A stretch of 64,000 bases of DNA, from the NCBI RefSeq assembly GCF_034180645.1, contig NZ_JAXFNY010000007.1, forward strand, positions 14,824-78,823, read 5' to 3'. Positions 24,334 through 32,496 of the stretch are shown one piece after another. The translations under genes and the position numbers were made by a program. Position 1 is the first letter of the stretch, and each line of letters starts with the position of its first letter. Origin of the DNA: Mobiluncus sp034180645 (GTDB taxonomy: Bacteria; Actinomycetota; Actinomycetes; Actinomycetales; Actinomycetaceae). The notes beneath the pieces are model-generated. The model was not told the origin of the DNA and did no database searches. It was given only the letters and a program-made list of their open reading frames with translations.

Positions 24334-25518
24334 GTGGACGATTTTCGGGAAGGTAACTGGCTGTTGCGTGCCGATGCCGCGGCAGGTTTACGGACTCTGC
24401 ACCAAGCCGGGCAACGCGTGAAGATGATTTACATCGACCCGCCCTACAACACCGGAAACACTTTCGCCTACCACGATCGGCGCGCCAAAGACGAGTGGCT
24501 CGCGATGATGCGCCCGCTATTGGCGGAGGCGCGTGAACTGCTCAGCACTGATGGCCTCATCTTTATCTCGATTGACTTTAACCAACTGTGCGAACTGAAA
24601 CTCGAGATGGACCGCATTTTTGGCACCGCAAATCTGATTGGCAACTTCGTGTGGGTTTCTAACCTGAAAGGCCGCCAATTGGGGGCCGGACCGGCGGGAA
24701 CGCACGAGTACATATTGACTTATGCCCGCGACGCCGCCCAGGTGGGCCAGCTTCGCGGTCGCACCGAGCTGTTGCAAAAACTCATGCCAACCGTGTACCA
24801 CCTGCCCCAACGCCAGGTAAAACACGATGCGCGCGGCGCTTACGTCACCAAGAACGAGCTGTACAACACGAACTCGAAGTTCAACGAAATCACCGCCCCT
24901 TCGATGGTGTTCGACATTCACTATCACCCCCGGAGCGGGGCGGTGCGCACCAGTGAGGTCGGAGCCGCTGACCCCGAACTGGCAGAAGCGGGCTGGGTCA
25001 GCGCCCACCCCCATCCGAATGCGAAACCAGGACTGAAGTATCACGCTTGGCGCTGGTCACGAGCGAAGGTGGAACGCGATTATGCAGACTTGTAATTTCA
25101 GGTACACGGCCGGGGGGCACACCGCAGCCTAAAGATTTATACGAAAATCCGGAATTTTCATGAAACTGCCCTGAAAGACCTGGTCATGGGCCCCTCTACG
25201 ATTTCAGGGCAGCGAGAACTGCAGCATCTGGGGCTCGGCGGACTGTTTGAAACCCCCAAGCCCACGAAGCTGCTGCAAGTCCTCATCGAGGCCGCTACCA
25301 GCCCCGGCGACACGGTCCTGGATTTTTTTGCCGGCTCGGGCACCACCGGGCAGGCGGCGCACACCACCGGGCGGCGTTTTTTCCTGATTCAGCTGGAAGA
25401 ACCGTTTAGTTCGGCTACATCCGGCCCGGCTGGCGAGCAGGGGCTACATACCATCGCCGACCTCACCGCCGCCCGCCTGCGGACTGCCGAAGTTCCGTTC
25501 CGGGAACTGCGCTGTTAG
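24334..25518 (+). pseudogene. Beta-class DNA methyltransferase (type III Mod-like) interrupted by one in-frame stop
   Basis: Reads as one 394-residue frame except for a TAA at 25093-25095 (codon 254). Before the stop: catalytic motif IV MIYIDPPYNTGNTFAYHD and DGLIFISIDFNQLCELKLEMD. After it, in the same frame: YTKIRNF, FETPKPTKLL and the AdoMet-binding motif I DTVLDFFAGSGTTGQAA. The order IV then I marks the beta class of amino-methyltransferases. Without the second half no AdoMet site exists, so the truncated product should be inactive. Everything else is intact, including a probable promoter, so the loss is recent, or the stop is a sequencing error or is read through. No restriction subunit gene is adjacent. 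Confidence 0.85.
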
Positions 25519-25826
25519 CCAGCTTGACGCTGACGGTGGCCCACTCCGCGCACTGCTTCGCTAAATAGCTGACGCAAAGTTGGTTCCCGGGCCCGGGCGA
25601 GCGCCAGCCGTGACCCCCGGGTTGGGCAATCCCGCGCGACCGACCTCCTCACACCGCCTCCCTTGACCGCCCATCTCGCGTCACCGGCCTTGACCGACCC
25701 TAACCAACCCGACTCCCCGCCCCTAAAATCCTTGAGAAACCGGGGAATTCCTGGTAAATCCGACTTGTGCTAGGCTTGGAATCCGGGAAAGTCCCGCCAA
25801 TTTGCCACCCATCAGGAAGGCTATAT
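25519..25826. other. Intergenic region before brnQ
   Basis: No gene recognised in 308 bp. It holds C-rich, T-poor sequence with repeated GACCGACC-like words. An extended -10-like TGTGCTAGGCT lies at 25767-25776, about 50 bp before the brnQ start, but no convincing -35 was seen. Confidence 0.4.
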
Positions 25827-27275
25827 ATGAATTCCCCTAGCCGTAAAGGCTTCGACACCTACCTTTTAGTTTCCGGATTTGCCCTGTTCGCCATGTTTTT
25901 CGGCGCAGGCAACCTGATATTTCCGTTCCAAGTCGGCGTCAGCGGCGGGGCCAACGTAATCCCCGCGGTTATCGGTATTTTGCTGACGGGCGTGCTGTTC
26001 CCGGTGGCGGGGATGATGGCGGCCTCGACGGATGCTTATGGAGCCGGGCGGATTGCGGACCGTATCGGGCACATTCCAGGGCTGATTTTGACCGTGGCTA
26101 TCTTTCTGTTTTGCGGAATGCTCTACGCGATGCCCCGGGTGGCGACCGTGTCTTGGGAGATGGCTATCCGGCCTTTGACCAGCCTCGGGACCCAGACCGG
26201 TGATAACGCCGCGAATCATGTCGGGCTGTTTATTTACTCGTTGATTTTCTTTGCCATCGTGTTGATTTTGCTCAACCGTCCCGACCGGATGCTCGATCGC
26301 ATCGGGCAATACCTGACCCCGGCGCTGCTGATTTTGCTGCTGGTGATGATTGCCATCGCCATGTTTAAACTGCCCAGTGTCGAGACACTCCACCCCAACC
26401 CGGCCTATCAGGCTTCGCCCTTTACCGAGGGGCTGAAAACCGGTTACGGCACGATGGACGCCTTGGCCTCCCTGGTGTTTGGCGTCGTTATCATTACCCA
26501 GCTGCATGCTCACGGCTACAACGAAAAGCGTTCCGTGTTCCGGGCCACGACCTTTACCGCCGGGATTGCCGGAGCGTCCCTAGCTATTGTTTACACCGGC
26601 TTGGCGTTCGTGGGTACCCGCGTGGCAGACCAGGAGATTGCTAACCCGGCAGCCGGTCTGTCCCTGGCGGCGCAAATGATTTTCGGCCCGGTCGGCCAAA
26701 GCCTGTTCTCGATTATCGTGTTCCTGGCCTGCTTGACCACCGCTACCGGGCTGATGGGAGCCTCGACCCAATACTTCTGCGACCTGTTGCCGAAAGTACA
26801 TCGGTCGGCCATGCTGGGGATTCACGTGGTGATTTCCCTGCTGGTGGCCAACCTAGGGTTAGAGAATATCCTCGCCATCGTGGTGACGATTGGTCTGGCG
26901 ACCTATCCCCCGGCTATCTGTCTGATTCTCATCGCCCTGCTGGATTACACCATGAAGCGCCAGCTGTTCTGGACCTACCGGCTTTCCGCGTGGGTGGCCG
27001 GCATCATCGGGATTTTTGAAGCTATCTCGACTTTCAAGCTGCCGGCTTGGGAGAACGTCAGCGGCTGGCAGCAGGCTCTGCAAGACGTTTTGCATATCCT
27101 TCCGCTGGGGAATGTCCAGATGGGCTGGCTGACCCCCGCTCTGGCCGGGGTCGCGGTAGGCATCGCCATCGACCTGCTCCACCCCGTTGATGTGTCTAAG
27201 CTCCCGGTTTCCCAGACTCCGACCGGGATTCCCGACCGGAACTCGGAGACGGACGACCTGCCGGTCGAGGGCTAA
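25827..27275 (+). CDS. brnQ: Branched-chain amino acid:cation symporter
   Basis: LIVCS-family carrier importing leucine, isoleucine and valine with Na+ or H+. 482 residues and about 12 membrane segments. The N-terminal FALFAMFFGAGNLIFPFQVG is the family signature; LTTATGLMGASTQYF and GLENILAIVV are also typical. ATG 27 of this row has a perfect ribosome-binding site (AGGAAGG, 6 nt spacing), so this start is preferred over an upstream GTG at 25767. Single gene, convergent with rplL. Confidence 0.95.
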   Translation: MNSPSRKGFDTYLLVSGFALFAMFFGAGNLIFPFQVGVSGGANVIPAVIGILLTGVLFPVAGMMAASTDAYGAGRIADRIGHIPGLILTVAIFLFCGMLYAMPRVATVSWEMAIRPLTSLGTQTGDNAANHVGLFIYSLIFFAIVLILLNRPDRMLDRIGQYLTPALLILLLVMIAIAMFKLPSVETLHPNPAYQASPFTEGLKTGYGTMDALASLVFGVVIITQLHAHGYNEKRSVFRATTFTAGIAGASLAIVYTGLAFVGTRVADQEIANPAAGLSLAAQMIFGPVGQSLFSIIVFLACLTTATGLMGASTQYFCDLLPKVHRSAMLGIHVVISLLVANLGLENILAIVVTIGLATYPPAICLILIALLDYTMKRQLFWTYRLSAWVAGIIGIFEAISTFKLPAWENVSGWQQALQDVLHILPLGNVQMGWLTPALAGVAVGIAIDLLHPVDVSKLPVSQTPTGIPDRNSETDDLPVEG

Positions 27276-27301
27276 CCTCCGGTCGCAAATCCGTAAATGC
27301 A

Positions 27302-27335
27302 CGTTGGGCACTGCAGATATCTGCAGTGCCCAACG
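27302..27335. terminator. 34-bp perfect palindrome between brnQ and rplL
   Basis: CGTTGGGCACTGCAGAT followed directly by its exact reverse complement. Between two convergent genes; probably terminates brnQ, possibly both. Confidence 0.6.
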
Positions 27336-27353
27336 GATTTAAGCCTGTGAACG

Positions 27354-27382
27354 GCTTTCGGAGTGCGATACACCCCGAAAGC
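27354..27382 (-). terminator. Hairpin after rplL
   Basis: GCTTTCGG at 27354-27361 pairs with CCGAAAGC at 27375-27382, with an inner GTG/CAC; just after the rplL stop on the minus strand. U-tract weak. Confidence 0.5.
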
Positions 27383-27386
27383 GTTG

Positions 27387-27776
27387 CTACTTCAGGGTAA
27401 CGGTAGCGCCGGCCTCTTCGAGGTCAGCCTTGGCCTTTTCAGCGTCTTCCTTCTTGGCGCCTTCGAGGATGGCCTTGGGAGCGCCATCAACCAGGTCCTT
27501 GGCTTCCTTCAAGCCCAGGCCGGTCAGAGCCTTGACGACCTTGATAACCGGCACCTTGGAGGAGCCAGCGCTCTCGAGCACTACGTCAAACTCGGTCTTT
27601 TCTTCGCCACCAGCGGCTTCGCCACCAGCAGCCGGAGCAGCCGCCACGGCCACCGCAGCCGGAGCAGCGGCGGTCACGTCAAAGACCTCCTCGAACTTCT
27701 TAACGAAGTCAGAGATCTCAATCAGGGTCATATCCTTGAACACGTCGATCAGTTCATCAACAGTCATTTTCGCCAT
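27387..27776 (-). CDS. rplL: 50S ribosomal protein L7/L12
   Basis: A 129-residue stalk protein that recruits translation factors to the ribosome. N-terminal dimerisation helices (LIDVFKDMTLIEISDFVKKF), an Ala/Gly/Pro-rich hinge, and the C-terminal factor-binding domain (IKVVKALTGLGLKEAKDLVD and ILEGAKKEDAEKAKADLEEA). ATG 27776 is chosen because AAAGG lies 9 nt before it; an ATG 9 bp upstream touches that site. It follows rplJ by 105 bp in the same operon. Confidence 0.98.
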   Translation of the reverse strand: MAKMTVDELIDVFKDMTLIEISDFVKKFEEVFDVTAAAPAAVAVAAAPAAGGEAAGGEEKTEFDVVLESAGSSKVPVIKVVKALTGLGLKEAKDLVDGAPKAILEGAKKEDAEKAKADLEEAGATVTLK

Positions 27777-27881
27777 TTTAGGCATCCTTTCGGTTTATCC
27801 GCCTGGTGGTTCCTGTACACCGGGCGTTGCTCGCTAGGGCGAGCGCATTTCTCTTTGAATCTAGGTCTAAAGTAAAGCGCC

Positions 27882-28403
27882 TTAGGCCGCGAGTTTTTCG
27901 CGGTAGGCGTCGATGGTGCGAACCGTCTTGGAGGCCGAAGCCTGGAACAGCCCGGCAGCGCGAGTTTGCAGCGCCTTGAGCAATCCAGCGGACTTCGCCA
28001 GCAAAACTTCGCGGGATTCCAGGGAAGCGAGTTTCTTAACAGCGTCAGTATCGAGGATTTCCCCGTCCATGATGCCAGCCTTTAGAACCAGCGCCTTGTT
28101 ATCCTTCGCAAAGGTATCCAGAGCCTTGGCGACGCTAACAACATCACCATCGGCCGGGACGAAAGCGATAGCGGTCGGTCCCACGAGATATTCGTCGAGA
28201 CCCTCCAACCCCGCTTCCTTCATAGCCAGCTTCGCGAGCTTGTTCTTCGCTACGGAGTAACGTACTCCTACCCCAAGCGAGGTACGCAGCTCTTTCATCT
28301 GCTTTACGGTCAGACCACGGTATTCGGTCAAAATGACAGCGGCGGAGTCCTTCGCGGATGCCGCGAGAGACTGCACATCTGTGACTTTATCAGGCCTTGC
28401 CAT
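27882..28403 (-). CDS. rplJ: 50S ribosomal protein L10
   Basis: A 173-residue protein that binds 23S rRNA and carries the L7/L12 dimers. Typical N-terminus (KVTDVQSLAASAKDSAAVIL, TEYRGLTVKQMKELR) and a helical C-terminus for L12 docking (VRTIDAYREKLAA). It has a strong ribosome-binding site (GGAGGG). A long structured leader upstream should let L10-L12 repress its own message. Confidence 0.98.
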   Translation of the reverse strand: MARPDKVTDVQSLAASAKDSAAVILTEYRGLTVKQMKELRTSLGVGVRYSVAKNKLAKLAMKEAGLEGLDEYLVGPTAIAFVPADGDVVSVAKALDTFAKDNKALVLKAGIMDGEILDTDAVKKLASLESREVLLAKSAGLLKALQTRAAGLFQASASKTVRTIDAYREKLAA

Positions 28404-28435
28404 GAGCCCTCCTTCCGTTTTTAGCCGGCGTCACG

Positions 28436-28615
28436 GAGTTTTGGGCAATAGAAAAGCCCCGGGCGCAAGATCCGGGGCGTACAGTTACGGTTTCCGCCCT
28501 CTTAGGGTTTTTATCCCTGCACAAGGTCGGTGGGTACCGTTCGTGATTCGCTTATCGTTTCCTGCGCAGGCTCAGCTATCGCTGAATTATCCATTCGGAC
28601 CGGCGGTCTTAGGCC
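28436..28615 (-). ncRNA. L10 leader (autoregulatory) RNA
   Basis: The ~200-nt stretch between the promoter and rplJ reads on the minus strand as a typical L10 leader: an early GACAGG...CCGCCGGTCC arm, then GCGCAGGAAACGATAAGCG and CCTTGTGCAGGGATAAAAAC, the conserved L10-binding region. A terminator-like stem follows. Free L10(L12) complex is expected to bind here and lower expression of rplJ-rplL. Confidence 0.75.
28452..28478 (-). terminator. Attenuator hairpin in the rplJ leader
   Basis: GCCCCGG pairs with CCGGGGC (7 bp, 9-nt loop), followed by four T on the minus strand. Its place after the L10-binding region fits attenuation. Confidence 0.6.
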
Positions 28616-28620
28616 TGTCT

Positions 28621-28649
28621 AGGTTAGCACAGTCGCACCATCCCGCCAA
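28621..28649 (-). promoter_or_regulatory. rplJ-rplL promoter
   Basis: TTGGCG (28644-28649), 17-nt spacer, TAACCT (28621-28626) with a TG dinucleotide just upstream of the -10; start of transcription near 28614. Confidence 0.6.
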
Positions 28650-28964
28650 AATCGAAGTGAAGCCAGCAGATCGACAGTGATGGCGTAGCGAACGTAGGGA
28701 GCGTAGCCCGAACCGTCGATCTCGATGGCGTAGCGCCCCAAACCGATCACGCAATCACCCCAAAGGAAAGGTAAACCTTACCCCAAAACCGCAGGTCAAA
28801 CCAAGAAACCACCACGGAAACCTATTGAATAGTTAAAATTTTGAACTTTGTCCTGGCAAACGGCGTTTATCTGTTGCCGACCCCAGAACCCGGGGGTTAC
28901 TATCTTGATATCGAGATAAAATTCTCGAGTTTTTTGCAGGAACTCTCTCAGAGAAGGAGCTTCA
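28650..28964. other. Intergenic region between rplJ promoter and a membrane protein gene
   Basis: No gene seen in 315 bp. GATGGCGTAGCG occurs twice (near 28679 and 28724), and AGATCGAC/GTCGATCT form inverted arms around one copy. TAAAAT at 28917-28922 is a possible -10 for the next gene, overlapping a small palindrome (TCGAGATAAAATTCTCGA). Confidence 0.4.
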
Positions 28965-29654
28965 ATGGAAGCTAAGATTTACAAGACTTTGTCCCGTATT
29001 GTCGGGATTGTGCTGATTGTCCTGGGCATCGGTGCCTTTGGCGGCGGCGTGTTTGACCACTCCTTCATCGCCGACCAGCTGAAAGCGCAAGGCATCACCA
29101 TGCCGAGCCAGCAGGAAATCGAGAACAGCACGACCGACAAGGGCGGCCAGTACGCCCCCGAGGACGTCGCCGCGCTGAAGCCGTTCTACGGCCAGTCGAT
29201 GACCACCGGCGCCCAGGCCAAAGCCTTCGCCGAGCACTACATGGGCGTGCATATGAAGGGCTCCGCCGCCCGCGCCGGTGTGCCCGAGGAACTGCAGACT
29301 TTCAACGGTATCGGCGAATACTCCACCCAGTTCGAGGACAAGGTGTGGGAGCAACTGAAGGCCGACGACCCGACCCTGACCGACGACATGCGCCGCGGCA
29401 AGATGGCCGAAATCACCAAGGCCAAGGACGTTGACCCCAAGATCGCCGAAGACGTGGCAAAGATTGGCGAGCTGGCTAACCTGAAGAACAACACTTTCTT
29501 CCAGGGCAACATGATCCAGGGCACCTTGCTGAACGCCTACGGCTGGAGCATGATCGGCACCGTCGCCAAGGCCGCCGGTATTGGCCTGGCTGTGGTCGGC
29601 CTGATCTTGCTGATCGTGCCTTCTTTGGTGAAGGGCAAGAAGGTCGAAGCCTAA
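28965..29654 (+). CDS. Conserved membrane protein, unknown function
   Basis: A 229-residue protein with one membrane segment near each end (about 11-31 and 196-218) and a ~165-residue charged, probably extracytoplasmic domain between. FIADQLKAQGITMPSQQEI after the first segment resembles actinobacterial proteins often labelled LigA by mistake. Codon use is strongly biased to C/G-ending codons, which suggests high expression. Ribosome-binding site AAGGAG, 5 nt before ATG. It sits alone, in the opposite direction, between the rplJL and rplKA operons. Confidence 0.7.
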   Translation: MEAKIYKTLSRIVGIVLIVLGIGAFGGGVFDHSFIADQLKAQGITMPSQQEIENSTTDKGGQYAPEDVAALKPFYGQSMTTGAQAKAFAEHYMGVHMKGSAARAGVPEELQTFNGIGEYSTQFEDKVWEQLKADDPTLTDDMRRGKMAEITKAKDVDPKIAEDVAKIGELANLKNNTFFQGNMIQGTLLNAYGWSMIGTVAKAAGIGLAVVGLILLIVPSLVKGKKVEA

Positions 29655-29741
29655 GCGAAGTTAGGTAAGGATTCAATGGTCCTGTCCAAGACCAATCGGG
29701 TCCGGTTCGCCGCGTGCGGGCCGGGCCCGAGATGTTTAAAC

Positions 29742-29775
29742 GTGAATCCCCGCGAGCACGCCCGCGGGGATTCAC
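29742..29775 (-). terminator. rplA terminator
   Basis: Perfect 13-bp stem GTGAATCCCCGCG with its complement and an 8-nt loop, followed by GTTT on the minus strand. Also lies after the convergent membrane protein gene, so may act in both directions. Confidence 0.75.
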
Positions 29776-29788
29776 CTAAAAGCCAGTA

Positions 29789-30472
29789 TTACTCAGCCAG
29801 CGACACCGGAATCGAAGGACCCATCGTCGTTGAGATGGAAGCCTTCTTAATGTAACGGCCCTTGATGGTCGAGGGACGCAGACGCTCGACTTCCTCCAGC
29901 ACAGCCCGGAAGTTCTCGGCCAGCTGGGCGGCCTCGAACGAGCACTTACCCACGATGAACTGCAGGTTAGCGTGCTTGTCAACGCGGAACTCGATACGCC
30001 CGCCCTTGATATCCTTGACCGCCTTCGCCACGTCCATGGTGACGGTACCGGTCTTGGGGTTCGGCATCAGGCCGCGCGGACCGAGCACCTTGCCCAAGCG
30101 ACCGACCTTGCCCATCAAGTCAGGAGTCGCTACGGCCACATCAAAGTCGGTGTAGCCTTTGGAGACCTTCTCAATAAGTTCGTCCCCACCGACCTCGTCA
30201 GCGCCCGCCGCCTCGGCGTCAGCGGCCTTATCACCTACGGCAAAAACCAGGACCCGAACGGTTTTGCCGGTGCCGTGAGGCAGAGAAACGGTGCCGCGCA
30301 CCATCTGATCAGCCTTGCGGGGGTCAACGTTCAGACGCATCGCAACCTCTACGGTCGCGTCGAACTTCACGCTGGAAGTTTCCTTTACCAACTTGAATGC
30401 GTCGTCGATGGGATAGAGAGTGTCCGGAAGAATCTTCTTCGCGGCCTCGTTGTATTTCTTGGCGTGTTTCAT
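29789..30472 (-). CDS. rplA: 50S ribosomal protein L1
   Basis: A 227-residue protein of the L1 stalk, moving E-site tRNA; can also bind its own message. Hallmarks: KHAKKYNEAAKKI, the RNA-binding MRLNVDPRKADQMVRGTV, LPHGTGKTVRVLVFA and GKVGRLGKVLGPRGLMPNPK. ATG 30472 has AAGGAG 6 nt upstream; an upstream in-frame start at 30505 lacks one. Second gene of the rplK-rplA operon. Confidence 0.98.
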   Translation of the reverse strand: MKHAKKYNEAAKKILPDTLYPIDDAFKLVKETSSVKFDATVEVAMRLNVDPRKADQMVRGTVSLPHGTGKTVRVLVFAVGDKAADAEAAGADEVGGDELIEKVSKGYTDFDVAVATPDLMGKVGRLGKVLGPRGLMPNPKTGTVTMDVAKAVKDIKGGRIEFRVDKHANLQFIVGKCSFEAAQLAENFRAVLEEVERLRPSTIKGRYIKKASISTTMGPSIPVSLAE

Positions 30473-30534
30473 GTTCTGCTCCTTACGCAGTCGTGGTGTG
30501 GGCAAACACTAAGCCCCTCCACAGTTTTTGACGA

Positions 30535-30960
30535 TTAACCGACCGTGATGCCCATGGACCGAGCGGTACCCGCGATAATCTTTTTCGCGGCCTCGATGTC
30601 ATTAGCGTTGAGGTCTTGCATTTTTTCCGAAGCAATCTTTTCTACCTGATCCCAGGTCAGATTCGCTACCTTGACGGTGTTCGGGGTGCCCGAACCTTTC
30701 TGAACCCCCGCAGCCTTACGAATCATCTCGGAGGCCGGCGAGGTCTTCAGCACATAGTCGAAGCTGTGATCCTCGTAAACGGTGATTTCCACAGGAACCA
30801 CGGAGCCGCGCATCGACTCGGTCTTGGCGTTGTAGTCCTTGCAGAATTCCATAATGTTTACGCCGTGTTGGCTCAATGCCGGGCCAATCGGCGGTGCCGG
30901 GTTTGCCCCACCGGCTTGAATCTGGAGTTTAATCACTCCGATGACTTTTTTCTTAGCCAT
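30535..30960 (-). CDS. rplK: 50S ribosomal protein L11
   Basis: A 141-residue protein of the GTPase-associated centre, needed for the stringent response. Hallmarks: GVIKLQIQAGGANPAPPIGPALSQ (shown in part), MEFCKDYNAKT and the C-terminal MQDLNANDIEAAKKIIAGT with GSMGITV-like end (ARSMGITVG). ATG 30960 gives the normal family length and has AAAGGA upstream. secE-nusG, the usual upstream neighbours, are absent here. Confidence 0.98.
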   Translation of the reverse strand: MAKKKVIGVIKLQIQAGGANPAPPIGPALSQHGVNIMEFCKDYNAKTESMRGSVVPVEITVYEDHSFDYVLKTSPASEMIRKAAGVQKGSGTPNTVKVANLTWDQVEKIASEKMQDLNANDIEAAKKIIAGTARSMGITVG

Positions 30961-31148
30961 ATTTTTGGGTCCTTTTCCATAGGGGTGTCGACCTGGCAGG
31001 TTTCCACCCAAACTGTTTCGACTTCGTGAGGGCCGTGGTGACGCGGCTTTCACTCGGTCTGCATCGTTTTCTCGCGGTAATCTCCCCGCGAGACGCCGCC
31101 CGTTTACGGGTAGCAAAAGGCGCACGCCATCAAGACGCACAAGGAAAT

Positions 31149-31178
31149 ATTCTAACGCTCCCCCGGCTTTTACACCAA
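31149..31178 (-). promoter_or_regulatory. rplK-rplA promoter
   Basis: TTGGTG (31173-31178), 18-nt spacer, TAGAAT (31149-31154). It gives a ~180-nt leader containing a CTCGCGG/CCGCGAG hairpin, which could be part of an L1 control site. Confidence 0.55.
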
Positions 31179-31179
31179 T

Positions 31180-32487
31180 TTAGCCGATTCCCAAGTGCGC
31201 GGCGGAGGGCCGCGGCAAAAACACCAGAAGCACGTAGAACCCCAGCAGCACCAAGAAACCGAAGTGCAGGCCTACAGCCGCCAAGAGCAGCCCCAGCAGC
31301 AGCGGCGTCACGATAGCGCCAATCCCGGAAAGACAACTAATGACCGCCGCTGCATGTTGCTTTTGCACCCCTGGCAAGCCGGAGAACTCCGTCGCGCTGA
31401 TGGGATACAGGCAGCTCACCCCCAGGCCACTGATGAACAAACCGACTACCGCCACTCCGACTGAGGGCACGAAAGCGACCGCGGCCGTACCACAGAATCC
31501 TAGCCCCACAAAGACCCACCAGGCTCCATAGCGCCGCGCAAAGACGGCTCCGCCCAGACGGCCCACCGCCATGCCGACAGCAAACGCGGTTGCCAGTCCC
31601 GAGGCCGGTGCCAGCTCGACCCCCAACTCCCGCAGGCGCGTCACAGCCCAGGCATACATGGCGAACTCGACTCCGGCCGTGAGGATGAGGCGCAGGATTT
31701 GGGAAGTAAACAACCACTTGGAGGGCTTCACGCCGGGTGTTCGGGAAGCGCCGGAGTCACGGGAGTCCGCAGAAGCGCTGGGCTCACCGGGTTTTACGCC
31801 CGCAGCAGCGGGGGTGGGCTGGTCGCTGGCGGCATCACCCGTTGCGGACGGCGACTCGGTTGGCGTGCTCAAGCCCTTTTGCAACACCTGCCGGAATGGC
31901 ACAGCCGGGAGTCTCCACCCCCACACCAAAGTCGGCACGGCCATCAGCAAGACAAACCACAGCGCCATGCGGCCAAAACCGGGAAATACGCGCTCTACCA
32001 GAGCAAAAACCACCGTCGTTGCAATAGACACCGAAGAGGAAATCCCGACGGTCAATGACAGGTACTTCGTCCCCTCGGTACCGACGAATGTGCCGGCGAC
32101 CGCGGCCGAAACTGTGCTGCCACCCAGGCAAGCCAAAGTCACGCCCACCAAGCTGACCGCAATCGAGGGACTCCAAGCCACCATCCCTGTGCCCAGCAGG
32201 ACCAACAGCGGGGCAAGCCGCAGCGACCAGACCGGGCCGTTGCGCATCACCCATGGCGCCAGCAGCCCCGACACCAGCATGCCAAAGCCGTAGGCGGCGC
32301 CCAGCCAGGTGAAAGCCTCGGGTTTCACGCCAAGGTCGCGCGACAGGGTGGCGATGAGAGAACCGGCAGCGGTGACGTAAAATCCTGCCATCGATAGCCC
32401 GATAGCCATCGGCGGGAACATGCGCTTTTGGTTGTGCCAGATTTCTGGCCCTATGTTGGCGGAATTCTGAGGATTTACTGCGTTCAC
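31180..32487 (-). CDS. MFS transporter (YbfB/CynX-like)
   Basis: A 435-residue transporter with about 12 membrane segments and a long, Pro/Ser-rich central loop (about 207-250, including TPTESPSATGDAASDQPTPA). TM1 begins FPPMAIGLSMAGFYVTAAGS; loop 2-3 contains LLAPWVMRNGPVWSLRLAPLL in place of the usual G-x-x-x-D-R motif. The substrate is unknown. It begins 9 bp after the stop of the upstream MFS gene, with a GTG start, so the two are co-transcribed. Confidence 0.85.
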   Translation of the reverse strand: MNAVNPQNSANIGPEIWHNQKRMFPPMAIGLSMAGFYVTAAGSLIATLSRDLGVKPEAFTWLGAAYGFGMLVSGLLAPWVMRNGPVWSLRLAPLLVLLGTGMVAWSPSIAVSLVGVTLACLGGSTVSAAVAGTFVGTEGTKYLSLTVGISSSVSIATTVVFALVERVFPGFGRMALWFVLLMAVPTLVWGWRLPAVPFRQVLQKGLSTPTESPSATGDAASDQPTPAAAGVKPGEPSASADSRDSGASRTPGVKPSKWLFTSQILRLILTAGVEFAMYAWAVTRLRELGVELAPASGLATAFAVGMAVGRLGGAVFARRYGAWWVFVGLGFCGTAAVAFVPSVGVAVVGLFISGLGVSCLYPISATEFSGLPGVQKQHAAAVISCLSGIGAIVTPLLLGLLLAAVGLHFGFLVLLGFYVLLVFLPRPSAAHLGIG

Positions 32488-32496
32488 GTCACTTCT

